A stretch of DNA of 64,000 bases from Methylomarinum sp. Ch1-1 (GCF_030717995.2 NZ_CP157743.1:2940501-3004500), one strand, 5' to 3'. Shown: positions 36,154-46,639, counted from the first letter of the stretch. Notes: a model not told the origin generated them from the sequence alone. A program made the numbers and translations.

Positions 36154-37481
36154 CCTAGTACAATAAACTTGAAATATATTGGATAATACAACGATTTGAA
36201 ACCAATAAAATAATCCCTTGGCACGCCCACTCCTCCCACTGACATTGAGCTCTGAACAGCAGAGCATTTTGGAAACCATTGTTCGAAGTCGCGAAGCGCC
36301 ACACAGTCTGGTGCAACGTGCTCAAATCGTGTTATTGGCCCACGTCGGCAACACCAATAAATCGATCGCTCAAAACCTGGGGCTCTGTGAAGAAACGGTC
36401 GGGTTTTGGCGAAAGCGTTGGTTAGGCGACAGTATTGAGTTGGAAAAATATGCCGACCAATCAAAAAAGTTGCGCGAGGCGATCAGTCACGTGTTGGCCG
36501 ACAAACCACGCGCTGGCTGCCCCGGCGTCTTTACTGCGGAGCAGATTTGCCAGTTATTGGCGCTCGCTTGTGAAACGCCTCCCGAGCATCTCAGTCATTG
36601 GACGCAACCGGCACTCGTCCGAACCGCTATTGATAGGGGGATTGTAGACACCATTTCGCTCAGCAGTATCGGGCGTTTTTTAAAATCAGGGGGATTTGAA
36701 ACCGCATCGCACTAAATATTGGCTCAACCACAAAGCCGAAGATGAAGCGACCTTTCGACAAGAAGTGAGAGACGTTTGCAAGCTCTACCATCAAGCTCAA
36801 GAGCTACACGAATCCGGTGTACATGTGATCAGTGTGGACGAGAAAACCGGTATTCAGGCGCTGGAACGGATTCATCCGGATCACCCCCGATGTCCAAAGG
36901 AAAACTGGAATTACACGAATTTGAGTACAAACGGCATGGCACACAAACCCTGATAGCCAATTTTGAAGTAGCGACCGGAAAAATCCTGTGTCCAACGTTG
37001 GGCGACACCCGAACAGAAAACGATTTTGTGGCCCATATCCAGGCGACCGTCGCTACTGACCCCACGGCAAAATGGGTATTTATTGCCGACCAACTGAATA
37101 CGCATAAATCCGCTTCATTGGTGAAATGTGTGGCAGAACTCTGCGGCATCGAAGCCCCGCTGGGCGAGAAAGGACAATCCGGCATTTTAGAGAACATGGC
37201 GTCGCGCGCGGACTTTTTACAATGCACCGAGCACCGTATCCGTTTTGTTTATACACCAAAACATTGTTCATGGCTGAACCAAGTCGAGATTTGGTTCGGC
37301 ATTTTAAGCCGTCGCTTACTCAAACGCGGAAGTTTCCCTTCGATTAAGGCTCTGAATCAAAGAATTCAGGCGTTCATTGCATTTTTTAATGAAACATTGG
37401 CAAAACCGTTTCGATGGACCTATATTGGTAAGCCTCTACTTGTCTAAATTATCGAAGGTATTTCAGAAGGCGAGTACTAGG
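36154..37481 (+). mobile_element. IS630-family element
   Basis: Approximate ends are 36154 and 37481, where CCTAGTAC and its reverse complement GTACTAGG lie, each followed inward by a TGAAATA match at similar spacing. The element encloses a transposase split over three frames. Its left end is 65 bases from the dif-like site. Confidence 0.6.
36218..37447 (+). pseudogene. IS630-family transposase in three frames
   Basis: Frame 1 (36218-36715) gives the N-terminal HTH region (RAQIVLLAHVGNTNKSIAQN). Frame 2 (36696-36953) carries KPHRTKYWLNHKAED and the first catalytic Asp VISVDEKTGIQALER. Frame 3 (to 37447) has GTQTLIANFEVATGKI, FIADQLNTHKS (second Asp), TPKHCSWLNQVEIWF (Glu) and KRGSFPS. The shift at 36700 lies at a GGGGGA run and could be programmed, but the second shift near 36890 has no slippery sequence, so the gene is probably dead. 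Confidence 0.82.
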
Positions 37482-37704
37482 CTTCAATTGCGGAAACTTT
37501 TTGATTTTTAATTTGCATAGGTTGTTTGCTCTTGTGAAAATATGCATTTTGATTTGATCGCGAATAACGCGTGTTACCATAAAATAGCTAAAAACAAGCA
37601 TTCCTGGTAGCGCCGGTTGGAACGCGAACCGTTGTTTTGAATAATTTGTGAATCCGCGCCTCGTTTCACGAATGGAAGATTTTGGATTGATTTGAGGAAA
37701 AGAA

Positions 37705-38358
37705 ATGGCTCAGTACGCAATCATTGGTTTGGGGAGCTTCGGCATCACGCTGGCCTTGCAATTGGCGAAGATGGGAAATGAGGTCATCGGGATCGATAAC
37801 GACAGGAAGGTGGTCGAAAGCGTCGCCAGCTCGCTCTCTCACGCGGTGATCGCCGACGCGACCGACGAAGTCGCGTTGGAGGAATTGAGCCTGGCCTATT
37901 ACGATGCCGTGGTCGTCGCGATCGGCGAGGACATGAAGGCCAGTCTGATTTGCGTCGTCCATTTAAAAAACTTAGGTCTCCAAAACATTTGGGTGAAAGC
38001 GACGACCGACGAGCACCATCTCATTTTAAAGAGTCTGGGGGTCAGCCGCATCATTCACCCGGAAGAGGAAATGGGCGTCAGGACGGCGCGAACACTTTAT
38101 TATCCGATGATAAGGGAGTACATGTCTTTGGGCGACAGACAATACGTGGTCGAAATCCCCGCCATCGAAAAACTGTCGGGGACGGTGCTTTCCGATTTAT
38201 TGTCCGAAGTGACTGGGCATGTCTTTTGTCTGTTGATCAAGCGGCGAGAGAAACTCTATCCGTCCCCGCACGAGCAATTCGTCATCGAACAAGGCGACAT
38301 GTTGGTGCTAGCGGGAGACCGACTGTCATTGACCAAGCTGGTGCCGAGACTCGTATAA
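37705..38358 (+). CDS. ktrA: Potassium uptake regulatory protein KtrA (TrkA family)
   Basis: The 217-residue protein has an RCK_N Rossmann domain (YAIIGLGSFGITLALQL, nucleotide motif GxGxxG; acidic IDND at the end of strand 2) and an RCK_C domain (~135-217, VVEIPAIEKLSGTVLSDL). It forms a ring that gates the KtrB channel in response to NAD(H) or ATP. A GAGGAAAAG site precedes the ATG. ktrB follows after 4 bases. K+ uptake of this kind supports osmotic adjustment. Confidence 0.92.
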   Translation: MAQYAIIGLGSFGITLALQLAKMGNEVIGIDNDRKVVESVASSLSHAVIADATDEVALEELSLAYYDAVVVAIGEDMKASLICVVHLKNLGLQNIWVKATTDEHHLILKSLGVSRIIHPEEEMGVRTARTLYYPMIREYMSLGDRQYVVEIPAIEKLSGTVLSDLLSEVTGHVFCLLIKRREKLYPSPHEQFVIEQGDMLVLAGDRLSLTKLVPRLV

Positions 38359-38362
38359 TTCG

Positions 38363-39733
38363 ATGACAATCATGTTCTCTTTGCGGCGTCGATTCAAATT
38401 AGCTCGAATTCATCTGTCCAATACCGTTTTGAAAGCCAGTCCTCCCGCGATTCTAATTGCCGGTTATCTGGGTCTGATCGTCACCGGCACGTTATTGCTC
38501 AAACTTCAGATTGCGACCCCTAAAGCGATCGGCTGGCTTGATGCCCTATTTACCGCAACATCGGCCGTCACGGTGACCGGCCTGGTCGTGCTCGATACCG
38601 GCGCCGACTTCACTGTATTCGGACAAATTGTCATTGCCCTACTGATTCAGGCCGGCGGTTTGGGATTCATGACGTTTTCGATTCTGACCGCGATGAGCAT
38701 GGGCAAGCGCATCGGCATCAAACATCAATTGCTGGCGCTCGAGGCGCTAAACCAGACCAGTCTCAGTAAAATCTGGGAAGTGGCCTTTGCGGTGTTTTAT
38801 TTCGCCTTCTCCATAGAAGCGGCCGGCATCGTATTGCTGACCCTGTTATGGAGCACCGATCACGGCTGGAGCCAGGCACTGTATGAGGCCTTTTTTTATA
38901 CGATCTCGGCCTTCAATAATGCCGGTTTCGCGTTATCGGCGGACAGTTTGACGCGCTATGCGTTCAATCTGCCGGTCAACCTGGTTGTCAGCGCGTTGTT
39001 CATTATCGGCGGGCTCGGCTTCGTCGTGTTGCTGGATCTTTGGCAAATCCGGGGCTGGAAGAAACTCCAGATCTACAGCAAAGCAATGATCGGCAGCACC
39101 GTAATCATCAATCTGTTAGCTTGGTTGCTGGTCTGGCTGTTTGAGCGGAACAATCCCGGCACGATTGGCAGCCTTCCACTGGCCGATCAATTGACCGCCG
39201 CTTGGTTTCAGGCGGTGACGCCGCGCACGGCCGGTTTCAATGCCTTGCCGGTCGAAGCGTTGAGCGATTCGACGACCCTAATGACGCTGTTGTTGATGTT
39301 TATCGGCGGCGGCTCCCTGAGCACCGCAAGCGGCATCAAATTAGGCACGTTCATCGTCATTTTTATGTCGATTTACGCTTTTCTGGGAAGACGGGACGAA
39401 GTGACCTTGATGCATCGATCGATTTCCCAAAATACCGTCATGAAGGCTTTTGCCATCAGCGTGATTTCCCTGGCTCTTGTATTTGCCGGCACGCTGTTAT
39501 TGTCGGTGTTGCAACAAGCGCCGTTGATTGACATCTTGTTCGAAGTGGTTTCCGCTCTCGGCACTGTGGGCTTGTCGAGAGGCCTGACCGGCGAGTTGTC
39601 CGTTGCCGGCCAATGGCTGATCATGGTGCTGATGTTCGTGGGTCGCTTAGGGCCCTTGACCTTTGTTTACGTAATCGCAACGCCGAGACAGCGACGCATC
39701 AAGTACCCTGGAGTCGATATTCAGGTCGGATAA
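38363..39733 (+). CDS. ktrB: Potassium transporter KtrB (TrkH family)
   Basis: The 456-residue membrane protein has four repeats of the M1-P-M2 fold. Selectivity-filter glycines lie in ATSAVTVTGLVVLDTG, SAFNNAGFALSADS, TPRTAGFNALPVEAL and SALGTVGLSRGLTG. It is predicted to conduct K+ with Na+ coupling under control of the ktrA product. The ATG at 38363 gives MTIMFSLRRR; a second Met three codons later is possible. Confidence 0.92.
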   Translation: MTIMFSLRRRFKLARIHLSNTVLKASPPAILIAGYLGLIVTGTLLLKLQIATPKAIGWLDALFTATSAVTVTGLVVLDTGADFTVFGQIVIALLIQAGGLGFMTFSILTAMSMGKRIGIKHQLLALEALNQTSLSKIWEVAFAVFYFAFSIEAAGIVLLTLLWSTDHGWSQALYEAFFYTISAFNNAGFALSADSLTRYAFNLPVNLVVSALFIIGGLGFVVLLDLWQIRGWKKLQIYSKAMIGSTVIINLLAWLLVWLFERNNPGTIGSLPLADQLTAAWFQAVTPRTAGFNALPVEALSDSTTLMTLLLMFIGGGSLSTASGIKLGTFIVIFMSIYAFLGRRDEVTLMHRSISQNTVMKAFAISVISLALVFAGTLLLSVLQQAPLIDILFEVVSALGTVGLSRGLTGELSVAGQWLIMVLMFVGRLGPLTFVYVIATPRQRRIKYPGVDIQVG

Positions 39734-40597
39734 TTCACCAAGCTGACTTGACCCAACCCTATAGTTTTTTCTCTGAAAGGAAAGCATCTTGCGGCGCAAG
39801 ACGATAAAATATCACCCCAAAAGTTAAGTCATTTATAACCAGGGCTACCTCATTAAATGAATGAGTGGCAAAACAGAATTTAACGACAAATACGCCTGAA
39901 GTAAGTTAAACGTTTAGGGTGTGTTAAATACCCCGCCTCGCGTGCATGACCAATTTTGCCCCGGTGGCGGTTTTTGGCAGCTTGCTTCGCGAAGCCGCTC
40001 ACGCTGTTCAACATCCGAAGGCAAGACGGTGCTTTGCGTAGGAGCGCCGCCCTCGGCGCGAAAAGAGCCATTCGGCCCGAGGGCGGGCCTCCTCCTACGG
40101 GCAGACTTCGGCGGAGCCGCGGCGCAAGTAGCCGCATGTCGCTATGCGAAATGCAGGTCAACGTGGTCCTGAACGATTCAAACGTTTGGGGCGGGTGAAA
40201 TAACCCGCCCCGCCCAGAGGGATGATGCGATATTAACCAATGTGTTGGTTCAGGTACTTTTTAATGAGGGAACCCTGCATTTATAACTATTCAGCGTAGA
40301 ATTTTTTAGCCATATTCTCTATAATTGCTATTCCATGAAAGTCCAAAAAATAACAATCCTGTCTATATTATACAACTTGTATTTTCGGTTCTCGGGGAGC
40401 ATCAGCGGGCTGATGTTTTGGAATTCAAAAAATACGCATGAACTCACAAATTAACGTCCATGTCTTTTAGTCTGTTAAGATTGATGCCTGCATCCCATTC
40501 TATGTTACTTTAGACGCCTTAACTAGGCTAGAGGCGGCTACTGAGCATGTCAACCGGTTTCCTATCAAAACACTATCATCCTATCACCTAACGAAAA
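39734..40597. other. Intergenic palindrome-rich region
   Basis: No gene is supported in 864 bases. The interval 39908-40209 is a bounded repeat block, described separately. The remaining part, 40210-40597, is AT-rich and presumably carries the trkA promoter. Confidence 0.55.
39908..40209. repeat. 302-bp repeat block with 30-bp direct-repeat ends
   Basis: The 30-base ends 39908-39937 and 40180-40209 are direct repeats with five mismatches (AAACGTTT...GGG...AAATA...CCCGCC). Inside lies an inverted pair around GTAGGAG...GCCCTCGG (40038-40061 and 40071-40098). A close copy of its first arm is at 59157-59181. The right end also folds as GGGCGGGT/AACCCGCCC. Confidence 0.55.
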
Positions 40598-41959
40598 ATG
40601 AAAATTGTCATTTTAGGGGCCGGAGTGACCGGCTCATCAGTCGCCACCGCTTTGGCCAGCGAGGAAAATGATATTGTCGTGATCGATATCAGGACGCATT
40701 TGCTGGCTAATCTGAAAGAGCGCTTGGATATCGCCACGGTAACGGGCAATGCCGGACATCCAAGAATATTGGAGGAAGCCGGCGTACAAAATGCCGATAT
40801 CGTCATAGCGGTCACGGATCGGGACGAAACCAATATGCTCGCCTGCCAGATCATCAACACGCTTTACAGTAAACCGAAAACCATCGCCCGTGTCAGGGCG
40901 ATCGATTATCTGAAGCATCCCGAACTGTTTCGCCCCGGCGGCATTCCCATTGACATCGTGATCAGTCCCGAACAGATCGTCATGCAAGCCATTCATAATC
41001 TGATCAAGTTTCCGGGCGTCAAACATATTTCTTCCTTCGCCAATGGCATGGTCAGACTGTTCTCGATCAAGGCGGCGGCTGAAGGCTTTCTGACCGGAAG
41101 ACGGATCAAAGACTTGAAAGAGCGATTGACCAGCGGAAAAATTCGTGTGGTCGCGATCTTCAGGCAAGGCTCCCCTATTCCGGTCAATGGCGAGGCCGTC
41201 ATCAAGGAAGCCGACGAAGTATTCTTCGTTTCTCCCAGAGAGAAAATCCGTAAAGTGCTGACCGAACTCCATACGCTGGAAGAGCCCATCAAGAGCGTTA
41301 TCATCGCCGGCGGTGGACATGTCGGCAAGCGCTTGGCGATGGCTTTGGAAAAAGAACATCAAGTCAAGGTGATCGAACAGGATATCGATCGTATCAAAAA
41401 TATCGCGGTCGATCTGAAAAAAGCCACCGTTCTGCACGGAGACAGCACCGATGAAACGCTTCTGCTTGATGAAATGATCGAAAGAACCGATTTGTTTTGC
41501 GCGGTGACCAATAACGACGGCGCAAACATCATTTCGGCCGCGCTGGCAAAAAAACTGGGCGCCAAAAAAGCCATTTGCCTGCTCAATCATAGCGCCTACG
41601 TCAAATTGGTCGAAGAAACCGATATCGATGTCGTCGTGCTGCCGAATCAAGAAACGTTGGGCAGCATTCTAAAACATGTTCGCAAAGGCGATGTCGCCCG
41701 AGTCAGTTCGCTGTGTGGCGGAACCGCCGAAGCTCTGGAAGCGATCGCCCATAAAGACGGCGCGGCACGCTCCGTGGTGGGCCTGAAAGTAGAACAGATC
41801 AAACTGCCCGAGGGGGTGGTTCTTGGTTCATTGATCAGACGCGGCAAGATCATTCCTATCCATCACGACACCGTTTTCGAAGAAAACGACCACATCGTCA
41901 TGTTCGTGCTCGATAAAATGCTGATTAAACACGTTGAAAGCTATTTTCAACGCCTCTGA
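40598..41959 (+). CDS. trkA: Trk system potassium uptake protein TrkA
   Basis: The 453-residue protein contains two RCK units: Rossmann motifs GAGVTGSSVA (residues ~7-16) and GGGHVGKRLA (~232-241), each followed by a TrkA_C domain (~135-220 and ~365-453). It binds NAD(H) and gates TrkH. trkH follows 20 bases downstream on the same strand. The ATG has weak upstream purines (CTAACGAAAA). Confidence 0.94.
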   Translation: MKIVILGAGVTGSSVATALASEENDIVVIDIRTHLLANLKERLDIATVTGNAGHPRILEEAGVQNADIVIAVTDRDETNMLACQIINTLYSKPKTIARVRAIDYLKHPELFRPGGIPIDIVISPEQIVMQAIHNLIKFPGVKHISSFANGMVRLFSIKAAAEGFLTGRRIKDLKERLTSGKIRVVAIFRQGSPIPVNGEAVIKEADEVFFVSPREKIRKVLTELHTLEEPIKSVIIAGGGHVGKRLAMALEKEHQVKVIEQDIDRIKNIAVDLKKATVLHGDSTDETLLLDEMIERTDLFCAVTNNDGANIISAALAKKLGAKKAICLLNHSAYVKLVEETDIDVVVLPNQETLGSILKHVRKGDVARVSSLCGGTAEALEAIAHKDGAARSVVGLKVEQIKLPEGVVLGSLIRRGKIIPIHHDTVFEENDHIVMFVLDKMLIKHVESYFQRL

Positions 41960-41979
41960 CACAAGAGCACCCTACCCTT

Positions 41980-43434
41980 ATGCAAGCTAAAGTCGTCCTC
42001 AGAAGCATCGGCCTGTTGCTGATCTTGTTTAGTTTCACGATGTTCACGCCACTGCTGGTTTCTATCATTTTTCATGACCAAAACGAACATCTTTTTTGGC
42101 AAAGCTTTTTAATTATCCTCGTGATCGGTTTGTCGCTGTGGTTTCCACTGCGCAAAGAAAAGCATCAGCTCTACCACCGTGATGGTTTTTTAATCGTGGC
42201 CTTTTATTGGATGATTCTGGGCACCATTGGATCGGTTCCCTTTCAACTGGCCGAAACACCCAATATGAGCTTTACCGATGCGGTGTTCGAGTCGATTTCC
42301 GGATTTACCACCACAGGCGCCACGGTACTGGAAGGGTTAGACCAATTGCCGCCATCGATCCTGTTTTACCGACAACAATTGCAATGGCTGGGCGGCATGG
42401 GCGTCATCGTGTTGGCGTTGGCCGTTCTACCCATCCTCGGTATCGGCGGCATGCAGTTATATCGGGCGGAGGTGCCGGGGCCGGTCAAGGATGCGAAATT
42501 GACGCCACGCATTACCGAGACTGCCAAGGCGCTATGGGTCATTTATCTTTTTATCACTGTGGTCTGTGCAATTTGTTATCGACTCGCCGGTATGGATTGG
42601 TTCGACGCCATCGCACATTCCTTTTCGACCGTCGCCAATGGCGGTTACTCAACTCATGACGCCAGCTTCGGTTACTTCAACAACCCTGCCCTAGAGTTCA
42701 TCGCGATTTTCTTCATGATGGTGTCCGGCCTCAATTTCGCCCTGCATTTCATCGCGTTGCAAAAACGATCAATTTCTTGCTACTTCAAGGACAGCGAAGC
42801 CTTCACCTACATCTCCATCTTGTTGATCTGTGGCGGCCTGGTTGGAGGGCATATCTATTTTAATGGAACCGCCGGTTTATCACTGTTCGACGCCATGCGG
42901 CACGGCATGTTCCAAACCGTTTCCTTTATGACTACGTCAGGATTTACTACCACCGAGTTTTATCTGTGGCCGGGCGTGGTGCCGGTGTTGCTGGTGTTTG
43001 CCGGATTTATCGGCGGCTGTGCGGGGTCGACAGCCGGCGGCCTGAAGGTCATCCGCGTCATCTTTCTCTATAAACAGGGAGAAAGGGAAATCAAACGCTT
43101 GATTCACCCAAACGCCTACATACCGGTCAAGGTAAATAATGAAGTGCAGGCGGAAAACATTATCGATGCAGTCTGGGGCTTCTTCTCGTTGTACGTTGTC
43201 GCCTTTGTCATTATCATGCTGTTGATGATGGAATTCGGTCTCGACCAGGTATCTGCCTTCGCCGCAGTCGCGGCTTGCATCAACAATGTAGGTCCGGGGC
43301 TTGGTGAAGTTGCCGTGAGCTTCATTACCGTTTCCGATCCGGTCAAATGGTTGGGTTGTTTCGCCATGCTGTTGGGACGACTGGAAATTTTCACTATCTT
43401 GGTTTTGCTATCGCCTCGTTACTGGCGCTATTGA
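41980..43434 (+). CDS. trkH: Trk system potassium transporter TrkH
   Basis: The 484-residue transporter has filter motifs SGFTTTGATVLEGLDQLP, FSTVANGGYSTHDAS, TTSGFTTTEFYLWPG and CINNVGPGLGEV, and the conserved FIGGCAGSTAGGLKVIR loop. It is predicted to import K+ with H+ or Na+. With trkA it forms a two-gene operon just after the Ktr system, giving two K+ importers in 6 kb. Confidence 0.94.
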   Translation: MQAKVVLRSIGLLLILFSFTMFTPLLVSIIFHDQNEHLFWQSFLIILVIGLSLWFPLRKEKHQLYHRDGFLIVAFYWMILGTIGSVPFQLAETPNMSFTDAVFESISGFTTTGATVLEGLDQLPPSILFYRQQLQWLGGMGVIVLALAVLPILGIGGMQLYRAEVPGPVKDAKLTPRITETAKALWVIYLFITVVCAICYRLAGMDWFDAIAHSFSTVANGGYSTHDASFGYFNNPALEFIAIFFMMVSGLNFALHFIALQKRSISCYFKDSEAFTYISILLICGGLVGGHIYFNGTAGLSLFDAMRHGMFQTVSFMTTSGFTTTEFYLWPGVVPVLLVFAGFIGGCAGSTAGGLKVIRVIFLYKQGEREIKRLIHPNAYIPVKVNNEVQAENIIDAVWGFFSLYVVAFVIIMLLMMEFGLDQVSAFAAVAACINNVGPGLGEVAVSFITVSDPVKWLGCFAMLLGRLEIFTILVLLSPRYWRY

Positions 43435-44299
43435 CATCCATTTTTGTAATTATTCAGCGGACTATTATCAAGATGAGTAGGTAATTGATTTATCGGGTCC
43501 ATTGACTCTGATGTTCAGGCGTTGCAGCCATATAGCTAAGGTATTCACCCAGCGCCTAAATACCCTAGGCTATTCATTTCTTTCTTTTAGTCTTCCTGAA
43601 GCAAACAACTTAAATAGAAGTTACACATTGACGCACTACTGTCCGGTTAAAAAAAATCAGCAAAGTTCGAAGTAACTTCTCGATAACTTATGGCACGAGC
43701 CAGGGCTCCCTCATTAAATTACCTGAACCGACACATCGGTTAAGATCCCGTCATCCCACGGGCGAAGATTTGATTTGGCAAATCGACACGGTTTATTTTG
43801 ATTGCCGCAACGCACGGGGCATGTTTGATGAAGGGTTATTTGCCGAAAAAGCGCCGCAACCGCAAGTCAAAATAATCGAAATCAAGCTTTCCCAGGGCGA
43901 AGCCCGACCACGGCGGCGTCTTGCCGACCTACCCCTCCCTCCCGGACATCGCCGCGATCAGAGGCGTCGAATGGATTACACCAATCCTATCCGATACGAC
44001 GTCGGCATGAACGGCGGATTTATCGCCTAACGCCACGGTGTCGGATCAATTTTTGTGATTATCTGTCTAATTCAAATAATCAGAGTCTAAATGATCCTGT
44101 CAACCGCTTTTGTGTGTGTTAAATGACCTATTTTTTTAGATTCTGTCACAGTGATTAATTATGTAATTACGATTTATTGTCTGTCGTTGTGTAAGTCTGG
44201 GGCGAGGAAGACGACTTAACGATAAGCATTGTCCGTTTTTTTTTCGACCCATTGAACGGGTTTGCCTGACATCGTCAATGCAGTGAAGTGGAGGCTAAC
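43435..44299. other. Intergenic region with repeat and gene relics
   Basis: The first part contains CCCAGCGCCTAAATACC...TAGGCTATT near 43548, related to the core of the element at 2736-2907. A decayed glutamate-synthase-like fragment covers 43762-44030. The remainder is AT-rich and probably bears the promoter of the lipid operon. Confidence 0.5.
43762..44030 (+). pseudogene. Fragment of an FMN-binding glutamate-synthase-like gene
   Basis: The frame reads GEDLIWQIDTVYFDCRNARG, MFDEGLFAEKAPQPQVKIIE and IKLSQG. It parallels residues ~215-255 of the intact protein encoded at 23661-25241. After SQG the match moves to another frame (AKPDHGGVLPTYPSLPDIAA, IRGVEW). Both the N-terminus and most of the barrel are missing. 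It is a diverged paralog remnant. Confidence 0.85.
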
Positions 44300-46639
44300 A
44301 TGAAACACCCCATCTATGCCGAAGACTGGCCCGACATCGACACCGTGCTTTACAACCGCTCAGTCAAGCTGTTCAGGAACCTCAAGAACCTGCTCAAGGT
44401 TAAATTAGAACTATTTGCCGACACCCAAGTGCTGCAAGGCGATATATTTCTGTTCAATCATTTCTCTCGTTTCGAAACCTTCATACCCCAGTTTCTGATT
44501 TTCGAACAAACCGGCGCCTACAGTTGCGCGATTGCGTCCGGCGAATTTTTCAAGGAAGACACTATTCTGTCTAATTATCTCATGCAGGTCGGTGTCTTTC
44601 CTCACGATCATCCTCGCCTATTCGCCATGTTGGCGGAACAAATACTGCGCGGACGCAAGGTCATCGTTTTTCCGGAAGGGAGTATGGTCAAAGACCACCG
44701 CGTGATCGATCACAAAGGTCAATACAGTATTTTTTCTCGATCCACCGGCAAGCGGCGTAAACTTCATACCGGACCGGCAGTGTTGGGCCAAGGCGTAGAG
44801 GCCTTGAAAGCGGCCATTCGCCATGCTTTTAAAATCCATGACCAGGAGCGCTTGCAACACTGGCAAGATCAACTGAAATTCGACAGTTTAGATGTCTTGA
44901 TGGCAGTGTCGCTGAAACCGACCTTGATCGTGCCGGGCAGCATCACCTTTTATCCGATCCGATCCTCGGAAAACCTGTTGTTCAAAATTGTTGAAAGATT
45001 TTCCGGCGACTTGACCGAACGGCAATCCGAGGAGCTATTGATCGAAGGCAACATACTGCTCAAAGATACCGACATGGATATACGCCTGGGCGATCCGGTC
45101 AATCCTTGTTGCGTTTGGGATTGGCGCACGCATTGGCTCATGGAAAAGTTGGCGCCGGACATCACCGATTCAAATACCGTTTTCAAATTGAACAAGCAAG
45201 CGACAAACTGGAAACAGCGATTATTGGGGTATTTTTTCATAAAAAACGCACAATGTTCGCGCAATCAATATATGGAAAAAATCTACGCCTCGGTCACGAT
45301 CAACCTGAGCCATTTGGCATCGACGTTAATCATGAACTATTTGGGCGACAAACGTGACTACATCGAAAAAAGCCGTTTCTATACGGTGCTGTATATTGCC
45401 ATCAAAAACCTGCAAAAAAATCCTGACATCTATCTCCACCGCAGCCTGTTGATTCCCGACGAATATGGCGATTTAGCGCATGGCGTCAATCGCCGATTCG
45501 ATCATTTCATATGCGTCGCCAAGGAAGCCGGATTGATCGCCGAACAAGACGAGTGCTACCGATTTTTACCTAAACTCTGTGAGGATCACGATTTCGATCA
45601 GGTTCGCCTGGAAAACCCCATTATCGTTTACCATAACGAAGCCGCGCCGTTAAGCAGCGTGCGCGAAGCCTTGCTGACGGCAGACCGGACATACCCGCAA
45701 ATCTCCCCCCTTCAACTGGCCGCCTGGCGCTTCGAGGATGAACAACTGGCGCTGGCGATCGAGCAGGAAAGCTGCAGCAAGCGGCAAAACGGGAACTTCA
45801 AGGATAGCGAAACCGCAATTGCCGATCCCTCCCCTTTTCTGATCCAGCCGAAACAAGCCAACGGCTTCGGTATTCTGTTGATTCATGGTTTGTTGGCCAG
45901 CCCGGCGGAAGTCCGGGATTATGGTCGAAAGCTCTCCTCACAAGGATATACGGTGATGGGGGTCAGACTCAAGGGACATGGTACTTCGCCTTACGCTCTG
46001 CGCGACTTGAGTTTTGAAGACTGGGATGAAAGCGTCAGGCACGGTTTTAACATCCTGAAAATTCATTGCGACAAACTCTTCATCGTCGGTTTTTCCACCG
46101 GCGGGGTACTGGGCCTGAAACTGGCGGCGAATAATCCGCCTGAATTGGCTGGCGTGGTTGCTGTAACAGTCCCGGTCAAATTCACTAACCCCGCTTTCAT
46201 GCTGGTTTCCTTGCTGCATAACACCAACGCTTTGGTGCATTGGGTTTCTTCCTTCGAAGGCGTTAAACCGTTCATCGAAAACAAACCGGAGCATCCCGAC
46301 ATCAATTACCGCAACATCCCTGTCCGCGCTTTGTATGAATTGAGACGCCTCATTCAACATACGGAAGCATTATTAGGCGATATTGAAACACCGACGCTCT
46401 TAGTTTATGCCGACCAAGATCCGATCGTGGCGCCGGAAAGCGCGGAAATATTTTTCAACAAAATCGGAGCGAAAGATAAACAATTGCAAGCGGTCACGGC
46501 CGATCGGCACGGCATTTTAATGGAAAATTTGGGCGAAACCTGGGCCGTGATCGATGCATTCATACAAAAACAACGGCGGCGTCCATCACCAATGTCTTTA
46601 ACACCCGTTACAGAACTCATCAAGGAGATTGCCTCATGA
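44300..46639 (+). CDS. Acyltransferase-alpha/beta hydrolase fusion
   Basis: The 779-residue protein combines two enzymes. The N-terminal half has PlsC-like glycerophosphate acyltransferase motifs: NHFSRFE at 53-59 (HX4E where HX4D is usual), FPEGSMVKDH (~127-136) and VPGSITFYP. The C-terminal ~270 residues are an alpha/beta hydrolase with oxyanion loop LIHGLLASP, nucleophile GFSTGG (Ser ~599), acid VYADQDPIV and His DRHGILMEN, like monoglyceride lipases. It suggests acyl transfer and release on one chain, feeding the beta-oxidation genes that follow. The ATG has GGAGG 6 bases upstream. Its stop overlaps the thiolase ATG. Confidence 0.85.
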   Translation: MKHPIYAEDWPDIDTVLYNRSVKLFRNLKNLLKVKLELFADTQVLQGDIFLFNHFSRFETFIPQFLIFEQTGAYSCAIASGEFFKEDTILSNYLMQVGVFPHDHPRLFAMLAEQILRGRKVIVFPEGSMVKDHRVIDHKGQYSIFSRSTGKRRKLHTGPAVLGQGVEALKAAIRHAFKIHDQERLQHWQDQLKFDSLDVLMAVSLKPTLIVPGSITFYPIRSSENLLFKIVERFSGDLTERQSEELLIEGNILLKDTDMDIRLGDPVNPCCVWDWRTHWLMEKLAPDITDSNTVFKLNKQATNWKQRLLGYFFIKNAQCSRNQYMEKIYASVTINLSHLASTLIMNYLGDKRDYIEKSRFYTVLYIAIKNLQKNPDIYLHRSLLIPDEYGDLAHGVNRRFDHFICVAKEAGLIAEQDECYRFLPKLCEDHDFDQVRLENPIIVYHNEAAPLSSVREALLTADRTYPQISPLQLAAWRFEDEQLALAIEQESCSKRQNGNFKDSETAIADPSPFLIQPKQANGFGILLIHGLLASPAEVRDYGRKLSSQGYTVMGVRLKGHGTSPYALRDLSFEDWDESVRHGFNILKIHCDKLFIVGFSTGGVLGLKLAANNPPELAGVVAVTVPVKFTNPAFMLVSLLHNTNALVHWVSSFEGVKPFIENKPEHPDINYRNIPVRALYELRRLIQHTEALLGDIETPTLLVYADQDPIVAPESAEIFFNKIGAKDKQLQAVTADRHGILMENLGETWAVIDAFIQKQRRRPSPMSLTPVTELIKEIAS

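Noticed and set aside
40637-41650. 337-codon minus-strand ORF opposite trkA
   Set aside because: Antisense shadow of trkA; the coding strand has clear RCK motifs.
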